A DNA stretch of 64,000 nucleotides from Streptomyces sp. CB00316 (GCF_001905595.1 NZ_LIXI01000001.1:744001-808000), one strand, 5' to 3'; counted from the stretch's first letter, positions 7,155-17,907 are shown. Notes: generated by a model from the sequence alone, not told the origin. Translations and numbers: made by a program.

Positions 7155-9215
7155 GTGACAAATGCGGATCACAGTGTGCGCGGTGGCGCGGTGGCGGACG
7201 CGATGACGAACACGGAGACGAGGGCCGGGCTGACCCGGGTCCTGCTCTGGCTGATCGTGGCCGTGCTGGCGGTACGGCAGATGGCGGTGGTGCTGCGGCA
7301 GCCGCCCGGCGAACGGCTCACCGATCTGGAGACCTGGATCGGGGAGAACGGCGTCCTGCACGTGACGGGCTCGCTGTACGACAGCGGCCGGTTCACCGGG
7401 ACGCCCTTCGCCGGTCTGGTGCTGAAGCCGCTCACCGCGTCGGCCGAGGCGGCCCTCGGCGTCGCGTGGACCTTCGGCACCCTGCTCCTGGTGGCCGCCC
7501 TCGGTGTCGTCGCCGCCCGGGCCCTGCCCGCGCCGGTCGGCCGGCGTACGGCGCTGCTCGCCGTGCCGGCCGCGATCACCCTGCTCATGCTGTCGCTGCC
7601 GGTCCGCAACACCCTCCACCTCGGCCAGACCAGCATCCTGCCGGTCCTCCTGGTGCTGCTGGCCTGCTTCGTCGCCCGGGACCACCGGCTGCAGGGCGTC
7701 CTCGTCGGCCTCGCGGCCGCACTCCAGCCGACGCTCCTGCTCTTCGCCGCGTTGCTCTGGCTGACCGGGAAGCGACGTGCCTCGGGGATCTCGGTGGCCG
7801 CCTTCGCCCTCTGCACGGCCGCCGCCTGGGCCGCGGTGCCGAAGGACTCGTGGACGTACTGGGTGCACCATGTCGCGGGCGCCGGGCTCGGTGAGCGGCC
7901 GGACAGCCTGGCCAACCAGTCCCTCCACGGCGCGCTGCTCCGGCTCGGCTTCGAGGGCCCGACGGAGATCGCCCTGTTCCTCGTCCTCGCCGCCGCGGTC
8001 ACCGTCATCGGCGTACGCCGCGCGGTCCGCTACGCCCAGGACGGGCAGCTGCTCCTCGCCGTCGCCGTGACGGGCTGCGTCGTCGTGGCCGTCTCGCCGA
8101 CCGCCTGGCAGCACCAGCTGCTGTGGGTGCTCCTCGCCGTCGTCGGCAAGGTCGGCAAGCGCGCCTGTGACCGGCTGGTCTGGCCGGCCGTCGTGGTGCT
8201 CGTCCTCACGCTCCCCGGCAAGATGCTGCTGCCGAACGTCGGCCTGGTCATCCCCGTACGGGACAACGTGCTGCTCATCGCGGCGCTCGGCGCGGCCTGC
8301 CTCGCCCCGTTCCTTCTGCGCACCTCGCCGTACTGGCAGCAGCCGATCCCCACCGACTACGCGAAACCGGTCGCCGCGCGCTGGAGACGCGTGCCGCTCC
8401 TGCCGTTCTGGCGCCGGGCGCTCCACCGCCCCAACCTCCTGCTGGAACTCCTGCTCATCCGCGTCGTCTACTCCGCGTACGCCCAGGTCCGCCTCGCCGC
8501 CACCGCGGGCCGCCCGCTCGCCGAGGAGCACGGCCGGCAGATCCACGCCATCGAGCAGTGGCTGCACATCGACATCGAGCTCTGGGTCAACCAGACGGTC
8601 GTGCGGATCACCTGGCTGCGGGAGTTCTTCGACTACTACTACCTGACCTTCCACTTCATCGTCCCGCTGACGATCCTCGGTGTGCTGTACGCGCGCCGCC
8701 CCGCCGACTACCGCTGGGTCCGCTCCTCCATCGGCTTCGCCACCCTGCTGGCGCTCGTCGGCTTCTGGCTCTACCCGCTGGCCCCGCCCCGGCTCATGCC
8801 CGGCCTCGGCTTCATCGACACCGTCCACGGGGTGCAGGACTTCGCGAAGCCCGACTACGGGACGCTGACCACGGTCACCAACCAGTACGCGGCGATGCCG
8901 TCGCTGCACTTCGGCTGGTCGCTGTGGTGCGGGGTGGTCATCGTGATGCTCGCCCCGAAGCTCTGGATGAAGGCGCTCGGCCTGCTCCATCCGCTCTTCA
9001 CCATCGCGGCGATCGTGGCGACCGCCAACCACTGGGTGCTGGACGCGGCCGGCGGCGCGCTGGTCGTCTCGCTGGGCTTCGGGCTGACGTATCTGCTGTC
9101 CGGGCCGCGGAAGGTGGTGGCCGCCGATCAGCCGACGGCGGCTCAGCCGGTGAAGGCGGAGGCGGAACCCGCACCGGAACCCGAACCCGTACGCGCCGAG
9201 GTCGGCGGCAAGTAG
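7155..9215 (+). CDS. Bifunctional GT87 (DUF2029) glycosyltransferase / PAP2-type phosphatase membrane protein
   Basis: GTG at 7155 follows GGGAGGG with 10-base spacing; ATGs at 7128 and 7203 are alternatives. The product is about 686 residues. The first ~400 residues are a polytopic membrane domain of the GT87 type, which uses polyprenyl-phosphate sugar donors. After a basic loop (YWQQPIPTDYAKPVAARWRR) comes a second multi-helix domain of the PAP2 / inositol-phosphorylceramide synthase type. It has AMPSLHFGWS (His585) and NHWVLDAAGG (His626, Asp630), the expected catalytic pair. The C-terminal tail is Ala/Pro/Glu-rich. Such fusions are annotated in other actinomycetes. A role in making phosphoglycolipids or recycling lipid-linked sugars at the membrane is inferred. 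Confidence 0.85.
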   Translation: MTNADHSVRGGAVADAMTNTETRAGLTRVLLWLIVAVLAVRQMAVVLRQPPGERLTDLETWIGENGVLHVTGSLYDSGRFTGTPFAGLVLKPLTASAEAALGVAWTFGTLLLVAALGVVAARALPAPVGRRTALLAVPAAITLLMLSLPVRNTLHLGQTSILPVLLVLLACFVARDHRLQGVLVGLAAALQPTLLLFAALLWLTGKRRASGISVAAFALCTAAAWAAVPKDSWTYWVHHVAGAGLGERPDSLANQSLHGALLRLGFEGPTEIALFLVLAAAVTVIGVRRAVRYAQDGQLLLAVAVTGCVVVAVSPTAWQHQLLWVLLAVVGKVGKRACDRLVWPAVVVLVLTLPGKMLLPNVGLVIPVRDNVLLIAALGAACLAPFLLRTSPYWQQPIPTDYAKPVAARWRRVPLLPFWRRALHRPNLLLELLLIRVVYSAYAQVRLAATAGRPLAEEHGRQIHAIEQWLHIDIELWVNQTVVRITWLREFFDYYYLTFHFIVPLTILGVLYARRPADYRWVRSSIGFATLLALVGFWLYPLAPPRLMPGLGFIDTVHGVQDFAKPDYGTLTTVTNQYAAMPSLHFGWSLWCGVVIVMLAPKLWMKALGLLHPLFTIAAIVATANHWVLDAAGGALVVSLGFGLTYLLSGPRKVVAADQPTAAQPVKAEAEPAPEPEPVRAEVGGK

Positions 9216-9230
9216 CACGCGACAGACAGC

Positions 9231-9279
9231 CCGAAGGGATGCCGGGACGACGTCGAAGGGCGTCCCGGCACCCCTTCGG
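9231..9279. terminator. Bidirectional hairpin terminator between convergent genes
   Basis: The arms 9231-9249 and 9261-9279 are almost perfectly complementary over 19 bases (one mismatch) around an 11-base loop. They lie between the stop of the GT87/PAP2 gene at 9215 and the stop of the P450 gene at 9344. There is no T-run, as is common in Streptomyces. Confidence 0.75.
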
Positions 9280-9343
9280 CACGGATCGCCGCGTCCTCAC
9301 ATGGTCCGCCCGCCGCGCCCGCCCCGCCACTCGCGGGGCAACC

Positions 9344-10594
9344 TCATGAGGGCAACGCACTCACCTGGAGCTGCTTGATCCCGTTGAGCCAGGCCGACCG
9401 CAGCCGCCGCGGGTCCTCAAGCAGCCGCAGATCCGGCAGCACGTCCGCGATGGCGTTGAAGATCAGGTCGATCTCCATCACGGCCAGCGACTTGCCCAGG
9501 CAGAAGTGCGGGCCGCCGCCCCCGAAGCCGAGGTGCGGGTTGGGGTCGCGGGTGATGTCGAAGGCCTCCGGGGCGTCGAAGACCTCGGGGTCGTTGTTGG
9601 CCGAGGAGTAGAACAGCCCGACCCGCTCGCCCTTCCGGATCCGCTGACCGCCCAGCTCCAGATCCTGGGTGGCGGTCCGCTGGAAGGAGACCACGGGCGT
9701 CGCCCAGCGCACGATCTCCTCGGCCGTCGTCTTCGGGCGCTCCCTCTTGTAGAGCTCCCACTGCTCGGGGTGGGTGAGGAAGGCGTGCATGCCGTGGCTG
9801 ATGGCGTTACGGGTGGTCTCGTTGCCGGCCACCGCCAGCAGGATCACGAAGAACCCGAACTCGTCGGAGGACAGGTTGCCTTCGCCCTCCGCCGCGACGA
9901 GCCGGCTCACGATGTCCTGGGCCGGACACTCCTTGCGGGCCGCCGCCAGGTTCATCGAGTACGCCACGATCTCCATCGCCGCCTCGGCGCCGACCTCCTC
10001 GGTGATCGCGTACTCGGGATCGTCGTACGCGGCCATCTTGTTGGACCAGTCGAAGATCCTGGACCGGTCCTCCTGCGGTACGCCGATGAGTTCGGCGATC
10101 GCCTGGAGCGGCAGCTCCACCGCGATGTTCGTGACGAAGTCGAAGGAGCCGTCGGCCCCGGCGGAGGCGTGGGCGGTCTCCACGATGGAACGGGCCCGTG
10201 CCCGCAGGGCCTGCTCCAGGGAGCGCACCGCGCGCGGGGTGAAGCCGCGCTGGACGATCTGGCGGACCCGGGTGTGTTCTGGCGGGTCCATGTTGAGCAT
10301 GATGAGTTTCTGGACCTCGATCTGGTCGCGGCTGATCGTCTCGTTGAAGCGGATGACCGCGGTGTTGGTGTTCGAGGAGAACAACTCGGGGTGCGTGGAG
10401 ACGTACTTGACGTCCTCGTGACGGGTGACGACCCAGTACCCCTCGTCGCCGAAGCCGGAGATGTTGGCGGGCTGGGTGCACCACCACACCGGCGCGGTCC
10501 GCCGCATCAGCGCGAACTCCGGGTGCGGGACGCGGGCTTGGAGGAGGTCGGGGTCGGTGAAGTCGAACCCGTCGGGCAGATGGGGGCAGCGCAT
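9344..10594 (-). CDS. cyp125: CYP125-like cytochrome P450 (steroid C26/C27 monooxygenase)
   Basis: The start at 10594 (MRCPHLPDGFDFTDPD) follows GGAGAGG and matches the beginning of CYP125 proteins; the longer frame to 10711 is spurious. The 416-residue protein has the haem-binding loop FGGGGPHFCLGK with Cys365 as thiolate ligand, an I-helix AVAGNETTRN, and the ExxR helix in AEEIVRW. Long stretches resemble, from memory, mycobacterial CYP125A1 (Rv3545c): QLVV-type N-terminus, FDWSNKMA, DEFGFFVILLAVAGNETTRN, LRSAWLNGIKQ. CYP125 oxidises the terminal methyl of the cholesterol side chain to alcohol, aldehyde and acid. The divergent thiolase neighbour mirrors the mycobacterial cyp125-fadA5 pair. 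A ferredoxin at 20979 could be the electron donor. Confidence 0.88.
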   Translation of the reverse strand: MRCPHLPDGFDFTDPDLLQARVPHPEFALMRRTAPVWWCTQPANISGFGDEGYWVVTRHEDVKYVSTHPELFSSNTNTAVIRFNETISRDQIEVQKLIMLNMDPPEHTRVRQIVQRGFTPRAVRSLEQALRARARSIVETAHASAGADGSFDFVTNIAVELPLQAIAELIGVPQEDRSRIFDWSNKMAAYDDPEYAITEEVGAEAAMEIVAYSMNLAAARKECPAQDIVSRLVAAEGEGNLSSDEFGFFVILLAVAGNETTRNAISHGMHAFLTHPEQWELYKRERPKTTAEEIVRWATPVVSFQRTATQDLELGGQRIRKGERVGLFYSSANNDPEVFDAPEAFDITRDPNPHLGFGGGGPHFCLGKSLAVMEIDLIFNAIADVLPDLRLLEDPRRLRSAWLNGIKQLQVSALPS

Positions 10595-10687
10595 GGGCAC
10601 CTCTCCACTCCGGATCTGGCGGCGAACCGTCCGACAGCCGCCCTTGCCTGGTGGTCCTGACGCTCCATCAGAATCTGCCCGCAAGGT

Positions 10688-12087
<1,400 letters not shown>

Positions 12088-12114
12088 CGCCCGCTCAGGA
12101 GCCCAGGAGGCCGT

Positions 12115-12945
12115 TCACCCCTCGGGCCCCCCGAACACGGCACGCGCGTCGAACGCCGCCCGCCGGGTCGCCCGCCGCAGCGCCTTCAGCAGGGTCGGGC
12201 CGATGGTCAGCGTCAGGACGACGGTGAGCACCGCCCGGCCCAGGTCCCAGCCGAGCGAGGTCGCCGCGCAGTAGGCGAGGAAGCGCACCAGGTTCTCGTG
12301 GAGCGGGTCGCCCGCGACGAACGAGATGCCCGACCCCAGCCCGGGGATGATCGTCCAGCCGTACAGATTCATGATCGTGCCGTACGCGAACGCCGCCACG
12401 GGCCCGTAGACCGCGAGCATCGCCAACTCGGCGCGGCCGCGCAGCCGGTCCGCGCCCGGCAGCAGGCCCGCGCCCATCGTGAACCAGCCCATCGACAGCA
12501 TCTGGAACGGCATCCACGGCCCCACCCCGCCCGTGAGCAGGGCGGACGCGAACATGGTCACCGAGCCTAGGACGAACCCGAAGCCCGGCCCCAGCACCCG
12601 CCCGCTCAGCACCATCAGGAAGAACATCGGCTCCAGGCCCGCCGTGCCCGCCCCCAGCGGGCGCAGCGCCGCCCCGACCGCCGCCAGCACCCCGAGCATG
12701 GCGACGGCCTTGGCGTCCATCCCGGACTCCGAGATGGTCGCCACCACCACCGCGACGAGCAGCGGCAGCAGCGCCGCGAACAGCCACGGCGCGTCCTGGG
12801 CATGCGCGAGCCCCGACCCGGCACCGGCGAGCAGCGGCCACCCGAAGGCGACTACCCCGACGGCGCTCACCAGCACCAGCGCGGCCACCGACTTCGGCCC
12901 GAGCCGCACGGGCCGGGGAGCCCGCACCCTCTCCGTGACACTCAC
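12115..12945 (-). CDS. ECF transporter S component (substrate-binding membrane subunit)
   Basis: GTG at 12945 overlaps the TGA of the ATPase gene (GTGA), so the start is firm. The 276-residue protein has about six hydrophobic segments, including AALVLVSAVGVVAFGWPLL, LFAALLPLLVAVVVATI and FGFVLGSVTMFASALLTGG. The small helical bundle is typical of the S subunits of energy-coupling-factor transporters. It captures the vitamin in the membrane and passes it inward when the T/A module hydrolyses ATP. Operon position and the upstream cobalamin riboswitch suggest a corrinoid substrate. It is the last gene of the leftward five-gene operon. Confidence 0.85.
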   Translation of the reverse strand: MSVTERVRAPRPVRLGPKSVAALVLVSAVGVVAFGWPLLAGAGSGLAHAQDAPWLFAALLPLLVAVVVATISESGMDAKAVAMLGVLAAVGAALRPLGAGTAGLEPMFFLMVLSGRVLGPGFGFVLGSVTMFASALLTGGVGPWMPFQMLSMGWFTMGAGLLPGADRLRGRAELAMLAVYGPVAAFAYGTIMNLYGWTIIPGLGSGISFVAGDPLHENLVRFLAYCAATSLGWDLGRAVLTVVLTLTIGPTLLKALRRATRRAAFDARAVFGGPEG

Positions 12946-14651
12946 GCGCCCGCCTCCAGCGCGCCGCGCACCTGGGAGACGGTCAGCCACTCCTGCGGGG
13001 CGAGGATCTTCGCGGTCTGCGGTGCGAAGGCGGGGGAGGAGACCACCACCCGCCCGGTCGGGCCGTCCGCGACGACCTCCCCGTCGGCGAGGATCACCAC
13101 CCGGTGGGCCAGCTCCGCCGCCAGCTCCACGTCGTGCGTCGCCAGGACGATCGCGTGGCCCTCGGCCGCCAGGGACCGCAGTACGCCGACGAGCCGGCCC
13201 TTCGCCGCGTAGTCCAGGCCCCGGGTCGGCTCGTCCAGCAGCAACAGCGGCGGGCGGGCGGTGAGGACCAGGGCGAGGGCCAGGGCGAGCCGCTGGCCCT
13301 CGGAGAGGTCGCGCGGGTGCGTGGCGTCCTCGACGCCCGGCAGCAGTTCGGAGACCAGTGCCCGGCAGGTGCCTTCCGCCGCGCCCGCGTCCCGGTCGGC
13401 GGCGGCGCACTCGGCGGCCACCGTGTCCGCGTACAGCAGGTCGCGCGGCTCCTGCGGGACGAGGCCGACCCGGCGGATCATGGCGCGCGGATCGGTACGG
13501 GCCGGGGCCAGGCCGCCGACGCGTACGGAGCCGGAGGTGGGCTCGACCATGCCGACGAGGGCGCCGAGCAGGGTGGACTTCCCGGCCCCGTTGCGGCCCA
13601 TCAGCGCCAGGGTCTCGCCGGGCGCCACGGTGAGCGTGACCCGCCACAGCGCCTCGATCCGCCCGCGCCGCACGCTCAGTGACTCGACCCGAGTGACGGG
13701 ATCGACGGTGAGCGCTTCCACGGCTTTCGTACGACCCAGGAGCCGCGCGATCCGCCCCGGGCGGGGGCCGCTCGACACGGGCGCAGGCGCCACGGACACG
13801 TTCACGGAGTGCTCCGGCGGCTCCGGCGGCGCGGCCTCCGCCAACCGTGCCCGCAGGTCACCGGCCCCCCGCCGGGCATCCCGTACGGAGAGCGGCAACG
13901 GGTCCCAGCCCGCCAGCAGCCCCAACTCGGCGACCGGCGGCCGGACCGGCGAGATGGCCATGATCTCGGCGGGCGCCCCCATCACCGGGGCGGCGCCCGG
14001 CGCGGGCAGCAGGACGACCTGGTCCGCGTACTGCACCACCCGCTCCAGGCGGTGCTCGGCCATCAGCACGGTCGTCCCCAGGTCGTGCACCAGCCGCTGG
14101 AGCACGGCGAGAACCTCCTCGGCCGCCGCCGGGTCCAGCGCGGACGTCGGCTCGTCGAGGACCAGCACCTTGGGGTGCGGGGTCAGCACCGAACCGATCG
14201 CCACCCGCTGCTGCTGGCCGCCCGACAGGGTCGCGATCGGCCGGTCACGCAGCTCCGCCAGGCCCAGCAGATCGAGGGTCTCCTCCACCCGGCGGCGCAT
14301 CACGTCCGGCGCCAGGCCCAACGACTCCATGCCGTAAGCGAGTTCGTCCTCGACCGTGTCCGTGACGAAATGGGCCGGCGGATCCTGCCCCACCGTGCCC
14401 ACCAGATCGGCCAGTTCACGCGGCTTGTGGGTACGGGTGTCGCGCCCGTCCACCGTGACCCGGCCGCTCAGCACCCCGCCCGTGAAGTGCGGCACGAGCC
14501 CCGAGACCGTACCGAGCAACGTCGACTTGCCGACCCCCGACGGCCCGACGAGCAGTACCAACTCCCCTTCCGGGACCGCGAGATCGACGCCGGACAGGGT
14601 GGGCCGGTCCGTCCCGTCGTACCGCACGGAGACCTGCTCGAACCTGATCAC
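12942..14651 (-). CDS. ecfA: ECF transporter ATPase with two fused ABC domains
   Basis: GTG at 14651 overlaps the TGA of the upstream ecfT gene (GTGA). The 569-residue protein carries two complete ABC cassettes in one chain, equivalent to separate EcfA and EcfA' subunits. Cassette 1 has Walker A GPSGVGKST (~36-44), signature LSGGQQQR (~142) and Walker B VLVLDEPTSALD (~162). Cassette 2 has Walker A GRNGAGKST (~352-360), a variant signature LSEGQRLAL (~449) and Walker B LLLLDEPTRGLD (~469). An Ala/Pro-rich linker joins them (~265-315). It powers the transporter from the cytoplasmic side. The Gly-to-Glu change in the second signature makes the two sites asymmetric. Confidence 0.92.
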   Translation of the reverse strand: MIRFEQVSVRYDGTDRPTLSGVDLAVPEGELVLLVGPSGVGKSTLLGTVSGLVPHFTGGVLSGRVTVDGRDTRTHKPRELADLVGTVGQDPPAHFVTDTVEDELAYGMESLGLAPDVMRRRVEETLDLLGLAELRDRPIATLSGGQQQRVAIGSVLTPHPKVLVLDEPTSALDPAAAEEVLAVLQRLVHDLGTTVLMAEHRLERVVQYADQVVLLPAPGAAPVMGAPAEIMAISPVRPPVAELGLLAGWDPLPLSVRDARRGAGDLRARLAEAAPPEPPEHSVNVSVAPAPVSSGPRPGRIARLLGRTKAVEALTVDPVTRVESLSVRRGRIEALWRVTLTVAPGETLALMGRNGAGKSTLLGALVGMVEPTSGSVRVGGLAPARTDPRAMIRRVGLVPQEPRDLLYADTVAAECAAADRDAGAAEGTCRALVSELLPGVEDATHPRDLSEGQRLALALALVLTARPPLLLLDEPTRGLDYAAKGRLVGVLRSLAAEGHAIVLATHDVELAAELAHRVVILADGEVVADGPTGRVVVSSPAFAPQTAKILAPQEWLTVSQVRGALEAGA

Positions 14652-15832
14652 GCCTGCTCCTTGCCGCGATGGCCGTCGCTGCGACGGTCGTGTTCTTCGA
14701 AGCCGCGTGGAGACGGCGGTAGGGGGGCGACCAGCGCGGGCAGCAGCCCGACCAGCACGGCCGCCGCCGGCCACAGCGGCAGCACGGGCGCGGTCAGCGG
14801 TACGACCCCGGGGTGCAGCGCCTCCGGATCGACGGAGCCCGCCCAGATCATCGCGGCCGCCACCACCGCACCCGACCCCGCCACCAGCCAGGCCCGCACC
14901 CCCCACCGGTCCGGCCGGTAGCGGGTCCGTACGGAGCGCCGCCCGCCGAGCCGCAGCCCTGCCATCGCCGCGACGAGCCCCGCCAGCAGCACCGGCAGCC
15001 CGTACACGGCCCCTTGCGCGGCGAGCAGCCCGTACGTCCCGGCGCACACCCCGAGCAGCCCGCCGAGGGTGAGGACGTCGGTGGTGCGCCGGACGGCGGG
15101 CGGGACCTGGGCGGTACGCCCGTACCCGCGCGCGTCCATCGACGCGGCCACCGCCACCGACCGCTCCAACGCCCCCTCCAGCACCGGCAGTCCGATCTGC
15201 GCGACGGCCTTCACGCCACCGGTCGGCCGCCCCCGCAGCCGCCGCGCGGTGCGCAGCCGGACCACATCGGCGACCATGTTCGGGGCGAACGTCATCGCGA
15301 CGACGACGGCGACCCCGACCTCGTACAGCGCACCGGGCAGGGACTTCAGCAGCCGGGCCGGGTTGGCGAGCGAGTTCGCCGCGCCCACGCAGATCAGCAG
15401 GGTGGCCAGCTTCATCCCGTCGTAGAGCGAGAAGACCAACTGCTCCGCCGTCACCCGGCCGCCGATCCGCACCCCCTGCGCCCAGGCGGGCATCGGCACT
15501 TCGGGGAGCGTCAACACGGTGTGCGAGCCCGGGATCTGGGAGCCGAGGAAGACGGAGAAGACCAGGCGCAGCGCCACGACGAAGAGCCCGAGCTTGATGA
15601 ACGCCCCGTACGAGCGTGCCCAGGGCGCGTCCGTGCGCCGGGCCGCCACCACGTACCCCGCCACGCCGACCAGCAGGCCGAGCAGCAGGGGGTTGGTCGT
15701 CCGGGAGGCGGCGGTGGCCAGCCCCAGCGCCCACAGCCACCACGCTCCGGCGGGCAGCGCGTTGGAGCGGCCCGCCTCGGGCGCGTGCAGGGCACGCCGG
15801 AGCAGCCGAGCCGTCCCCGGGGAGCGGGTCAT
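14648..15832 (-). CDS. ecfT: ECF transporter T component (EcfT)
   Basis: The ATG at 15832 overlaps the stop of the preceding gene (ATGA) and the stop overlaps ecfA. The 394-residue membrane protein has two clusters of hydrophobic helices. Between them are the two Ala-Arg coupling motifs of EcfT: NPARLLKSLP (~160-170) and MDARGYG (~215). Both insert into grooves of the ATPases in known structures. At 394 residues it is longer than the usual ~265 because of extra C-terminal helices (VLLAGLVAAMAGLRL, VAGSGAVVAAAMIWAG) and a basic tail. It forms the membrane core that links the S subunit to the fused ATPase. Confidence 0.9.
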   Translation of the reverse strand: MTRSPGTARLLRRALHAPEAGRSNALPAGAWWLWALGLATAASRTTNPLLLGLLVGVAGYVVAARRTDAPWARSYGAFIKLGLFVVALRLVFSVFLGSQIPGSHTVLTLPEVPMPAWAQGVRIGGRVTAEQLVFSLYDGMKLATLLICVGAANSLANPARLLKSLPGALYEVGVAVVVAMTFAPNMVADVVRLRTARRLRGRPTGGVKAVAQIGLPVLEGALERSVAVAASMDARGYGRTAQVPPAVRRTTDVLTLGGLLGVCAGTYGLLAAQGAVYGLPVLLAGLVAAMAGLRLGGRRSVRTRYRPDRWGVRAWLVAGSGAVVAAAMIWAGSVDPEALHPGVVPLTAPVLPLWPAAAVLVGLLPALVAPLPPSPRGFEEHDRRSDGHRGKEQA

Positions 15833-16557
15833 CGGCGCCGGCGGGCCTGGAGCACGGCGGCGATACCCAGCAGCAGGATGGCGCCGATGCCGAGGAGGAG
15901 ACCGGCGGAGGGACCACCGCCGCTGCCGCTCCCGTCGTCCGGCGCCGGGGCCGAGGTGGTGGCGGAGGGGGCCTCGGCCGGCTTCCTGCTGCCGTCGCCC
16001 GACACCTGCTCGCCGCAGCCCGTCTTCGGGTAGCCGGAGATCGCGCAGATCATGGCGCTGCTGTCGTACCGCAGCGGCTTCGCCACCGAGGCGAGCGCCT
16101 CCGCGCTGCTCGCGTCCAGCGGGACCTGGGCACAGGCGGTACGCAGCGCCGGCGGCTTCTCCCCGGCCGGGGCGTCCTCCGCCGTACCGGGGTCGATCAC
16201 CAGGGCGACCCGCTTGGCGCCGTCCTTCGACGGGAGGGACGCGCAGATCGCCTCGAAGTCGGGGACGCGGCGCGGCCGGTCGGCATCGGAGGAGTCCTCG
16301 CCGACGGCGAACCTGAAGCCCTGGACCGTACCGTCGTCGGGGCGGACGAGGGACGGCCCCTGGGTGGCGTAGGCCCAGCTCTTGCCTTCGCCCTCCCAGA
16401 AGGACCAGTAGCGGTACCCGGCCGCATCGGCGCCGCCCGCCCCGAGCAGCACCGCCGATGCGGCGAGCAGGGTGGTCAGGAGAGCGGCGATCGGAGTCCG
16501 GAGCAGCGCTCCGGACGGCATGCGCCGCTCACCGACGGTCTCGGTACGAGCCGTCAC
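15829..16557 (-). CDS. Secreted, C-terminally anchored SCO2322-type protein of unknown role
   Basis: GTG at 16557 overlaps the previous stop (GTGA). The 242-residue product has a signal peptide (IAALLTTLLAASAVLLGAGGADAAG cleaved near ADA-A) and a compact extracellular domain (~45-180). That domain begins YRYWSFWEGEGKSWAYATQGP, contains three cysteines and a late CAISGYPKTGCG pair, and is followed by a Pro/Ser/Gly linker. A terminal helix GLLLGIGAILLLGIAAVLQ with ARRRR acts as a membrane anchor. I recognise the family only as the Streptomyces SCO2322 group. Its place inside an ECF operon suggests that it helps present or capture the ligand outside the membrane; that is inference. Confidence 0.75.
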   Translation of the reverse strand: MTARTETVGERRMPSGALLRTPIAALLTTLLAASAVLLGAGGADAAGYRYWSFWEGEGKSWAYATQGPSLVRPDDGTVQGFRFAVGEDSSDADRPRRVPDFEAICASLPSKDGAKRVALVIDPGTAEDAPAGEKPPALRTACAQVPLDASSAEALASVAKPLRYDSSAMICAISGYPKTGCGEQVSGDGSRKPAEAPSATTSAPAPDDGSGSGGGPSAGLLLGIGAILLLGIAAVLQARRRR

Positions 16558-17822
16558 GGCTGCTGCTTCTTCCGGCGCATGCTGAGCAGGAAACCGATAC
16601 CCGCGCCGAAGACCAGACCCAGGCCGACCAGCCACCACAGGCCGAGCCCGCCGTCCTCGCTCTCGGTGCCGCTGGAGGGCTGCGGACCGTTCGGCGTCGG
16701 GGACGGGAGGGCGGTCGCGGCGGGCGCCGGGCCGGTCGCGTTGAGCTGGGCGACCAGGTCCACCCCGCCGAAGTCGCGGGCGTCGGTACCGGTGGCGTGC
16801 GCGGCGAAGATCAGCTGCGCGGTGGCTGCGGGCCCGCCCTGGTGCGCCCAGTCCTTGGAGTTCTTCTCCAGCCACCTCACCGAGGCGGCGGCCTTGTCCT
16901 TGTGCCCGGAGGCGGCGAGGGCGACGACCGTGTCCGCCGTGTTGCCGAAGTCGGGCTGCGGCTCGCTCTCCTCGGCGCCCGGCATCGGGGGCTGCTCCAG
17001 GTAGGGGGAGGCGGCCAGGGTCGCGGCGAGGTAATGGGCGCCGTTCTGCGCGCTCTCCTCGGCGGTCAGGTCGTCTCCCTTGCGGCAGACGGGGTCCTTC
17101 ACCGCGTTGGCGTCACCGACGGCCATGCCTCTGCCCAGCAGCCCGAGCACGGCGGCGGCCGACGCGTCGGTGTTGGCGACGAGCTCGCCCTTCTTGCCCG
17201 GCTGGTAGGCGAAGGCGCCGCCGTCCTCCTTCCCGCACGGGATGGCCAGGGCCTGGAGCGCGGTGTACGGGGTCTTGCCGTCGGTGGTGGTGACCTCGCT
17301 GATCGGGACGCTCGTACGGGCGAGGGCGCCGATCACGACGGCGGTGGAGTTGGCGTCGCTCGGGCTGCCCGGGTTGTACCCCCAGCCGCCGTCCTCGTTC
17401 TGCACGGACTTCAGCCAGTCGGCCCCGTTGTCGGCGGCGTCACGGTGCTGGCCCAGCTCGACGAAGGCCTGGACGGCGGCGGCCGTGGCGTTGGTGTCCA
17501 TCACGGTCGACGCGTCGCAGGGCACGGAGGCGTCGACCCGGAACGAGGTGAACGCGCCGCTGTCGCACTGCTGCTCCAGCAGCCAGTCCACGGACTGCTT
17601 CGACGGCGTGACGTACTCGATCTTCTGGGCGAGGAAGGCCAGCGACTGCCGCCACACCCCGTCGTACGTGGGGTCCGTGGTCCCGTAGAGCCCGAGCGGC
17701 AGCTGGAGTGACGGGGACGGGGTCGGTGCGGCGACCGCGACGGGTGCGGCCGCGAAGGGTGCGGCCGCGCCCAGAAGAACGGCGGTGGTCGCGAGCGCGG
17801 CTGCGCTGCGGCGTACGGTCAT
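16554..17822 (-). CDS. Secreted alpha/alpha-barrel (prenyltransferase-repeat) protein, transcobalamin-like candidate
   Basis: The ATG at 17822 (MTVRRSAAA) follows GGAGAGG; the longer frame to 17867 lacks a site. The 422-residue protein has a signal peptide (~1-33), then helical repeats of the squalene-cyclase/prenyltransferase type, such as NATAAAVQAFVELGQ...GADWLKSVQNEDGGWGYNPG and NTDASAAAVLGLLGRG. A Ser/Pro-rich linker and a terminal anchor helix (GLGLWWLVGLGLVFGAGIGF plus RRKK) follow. The alpha6/alpha6 fold is the one used by animal transcobalamin, and the gene is first behind a cobalamin riboswitch. A surface corrinoid-binding role is therefore attractive but inferred; no cyclase DxDD motif is seen. 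Confidence 0.75.
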   Translation of the reverse strand: MTVRRSAAALATTAVLLGAAAPFAAAPVAVAAPTPSPSLQLPLGLYGTTDPTYDGVWRQSLAFLAQKIEYVTPSKQSVDWLLEQQCDSGAFTSFRVDASVPCDASTVMDTNATAAAVQAFVELGQHRDAADNGADWLKSVQNEDGGWGYNPGSPSDANSTAVVIGALARTSVPISEVTTTDGKTPYTALQALAIPCGKEDGGAFAYQPGKKGELVANTDASAAAVLGLLGRGMAVGDANAVKDPVCRKGDDLTAEESAQNGAHYLAATLAASPYLEQPPMPGAEESEPQPDFGNTADTVVALAASGHKDKAAASVRWLEKNSKDWAHQGGPAATAQLIFAAHATGTDARDFGGVDLVAQLNATGPAPAATALPSPTPNGPQPSSGTESEDGGLGLWWLVGLGLVFGAGIGFLLSMRRKKQQP

Positions 17823-17907
17823 GGCGGGCTGTGCCTCTCCTGCGGGGGCCGGCTCTCCCGGGCGCACGAGGGCACCGGGCTCCGGCCCCGTATACCTCGA
17901 CGGTGCC

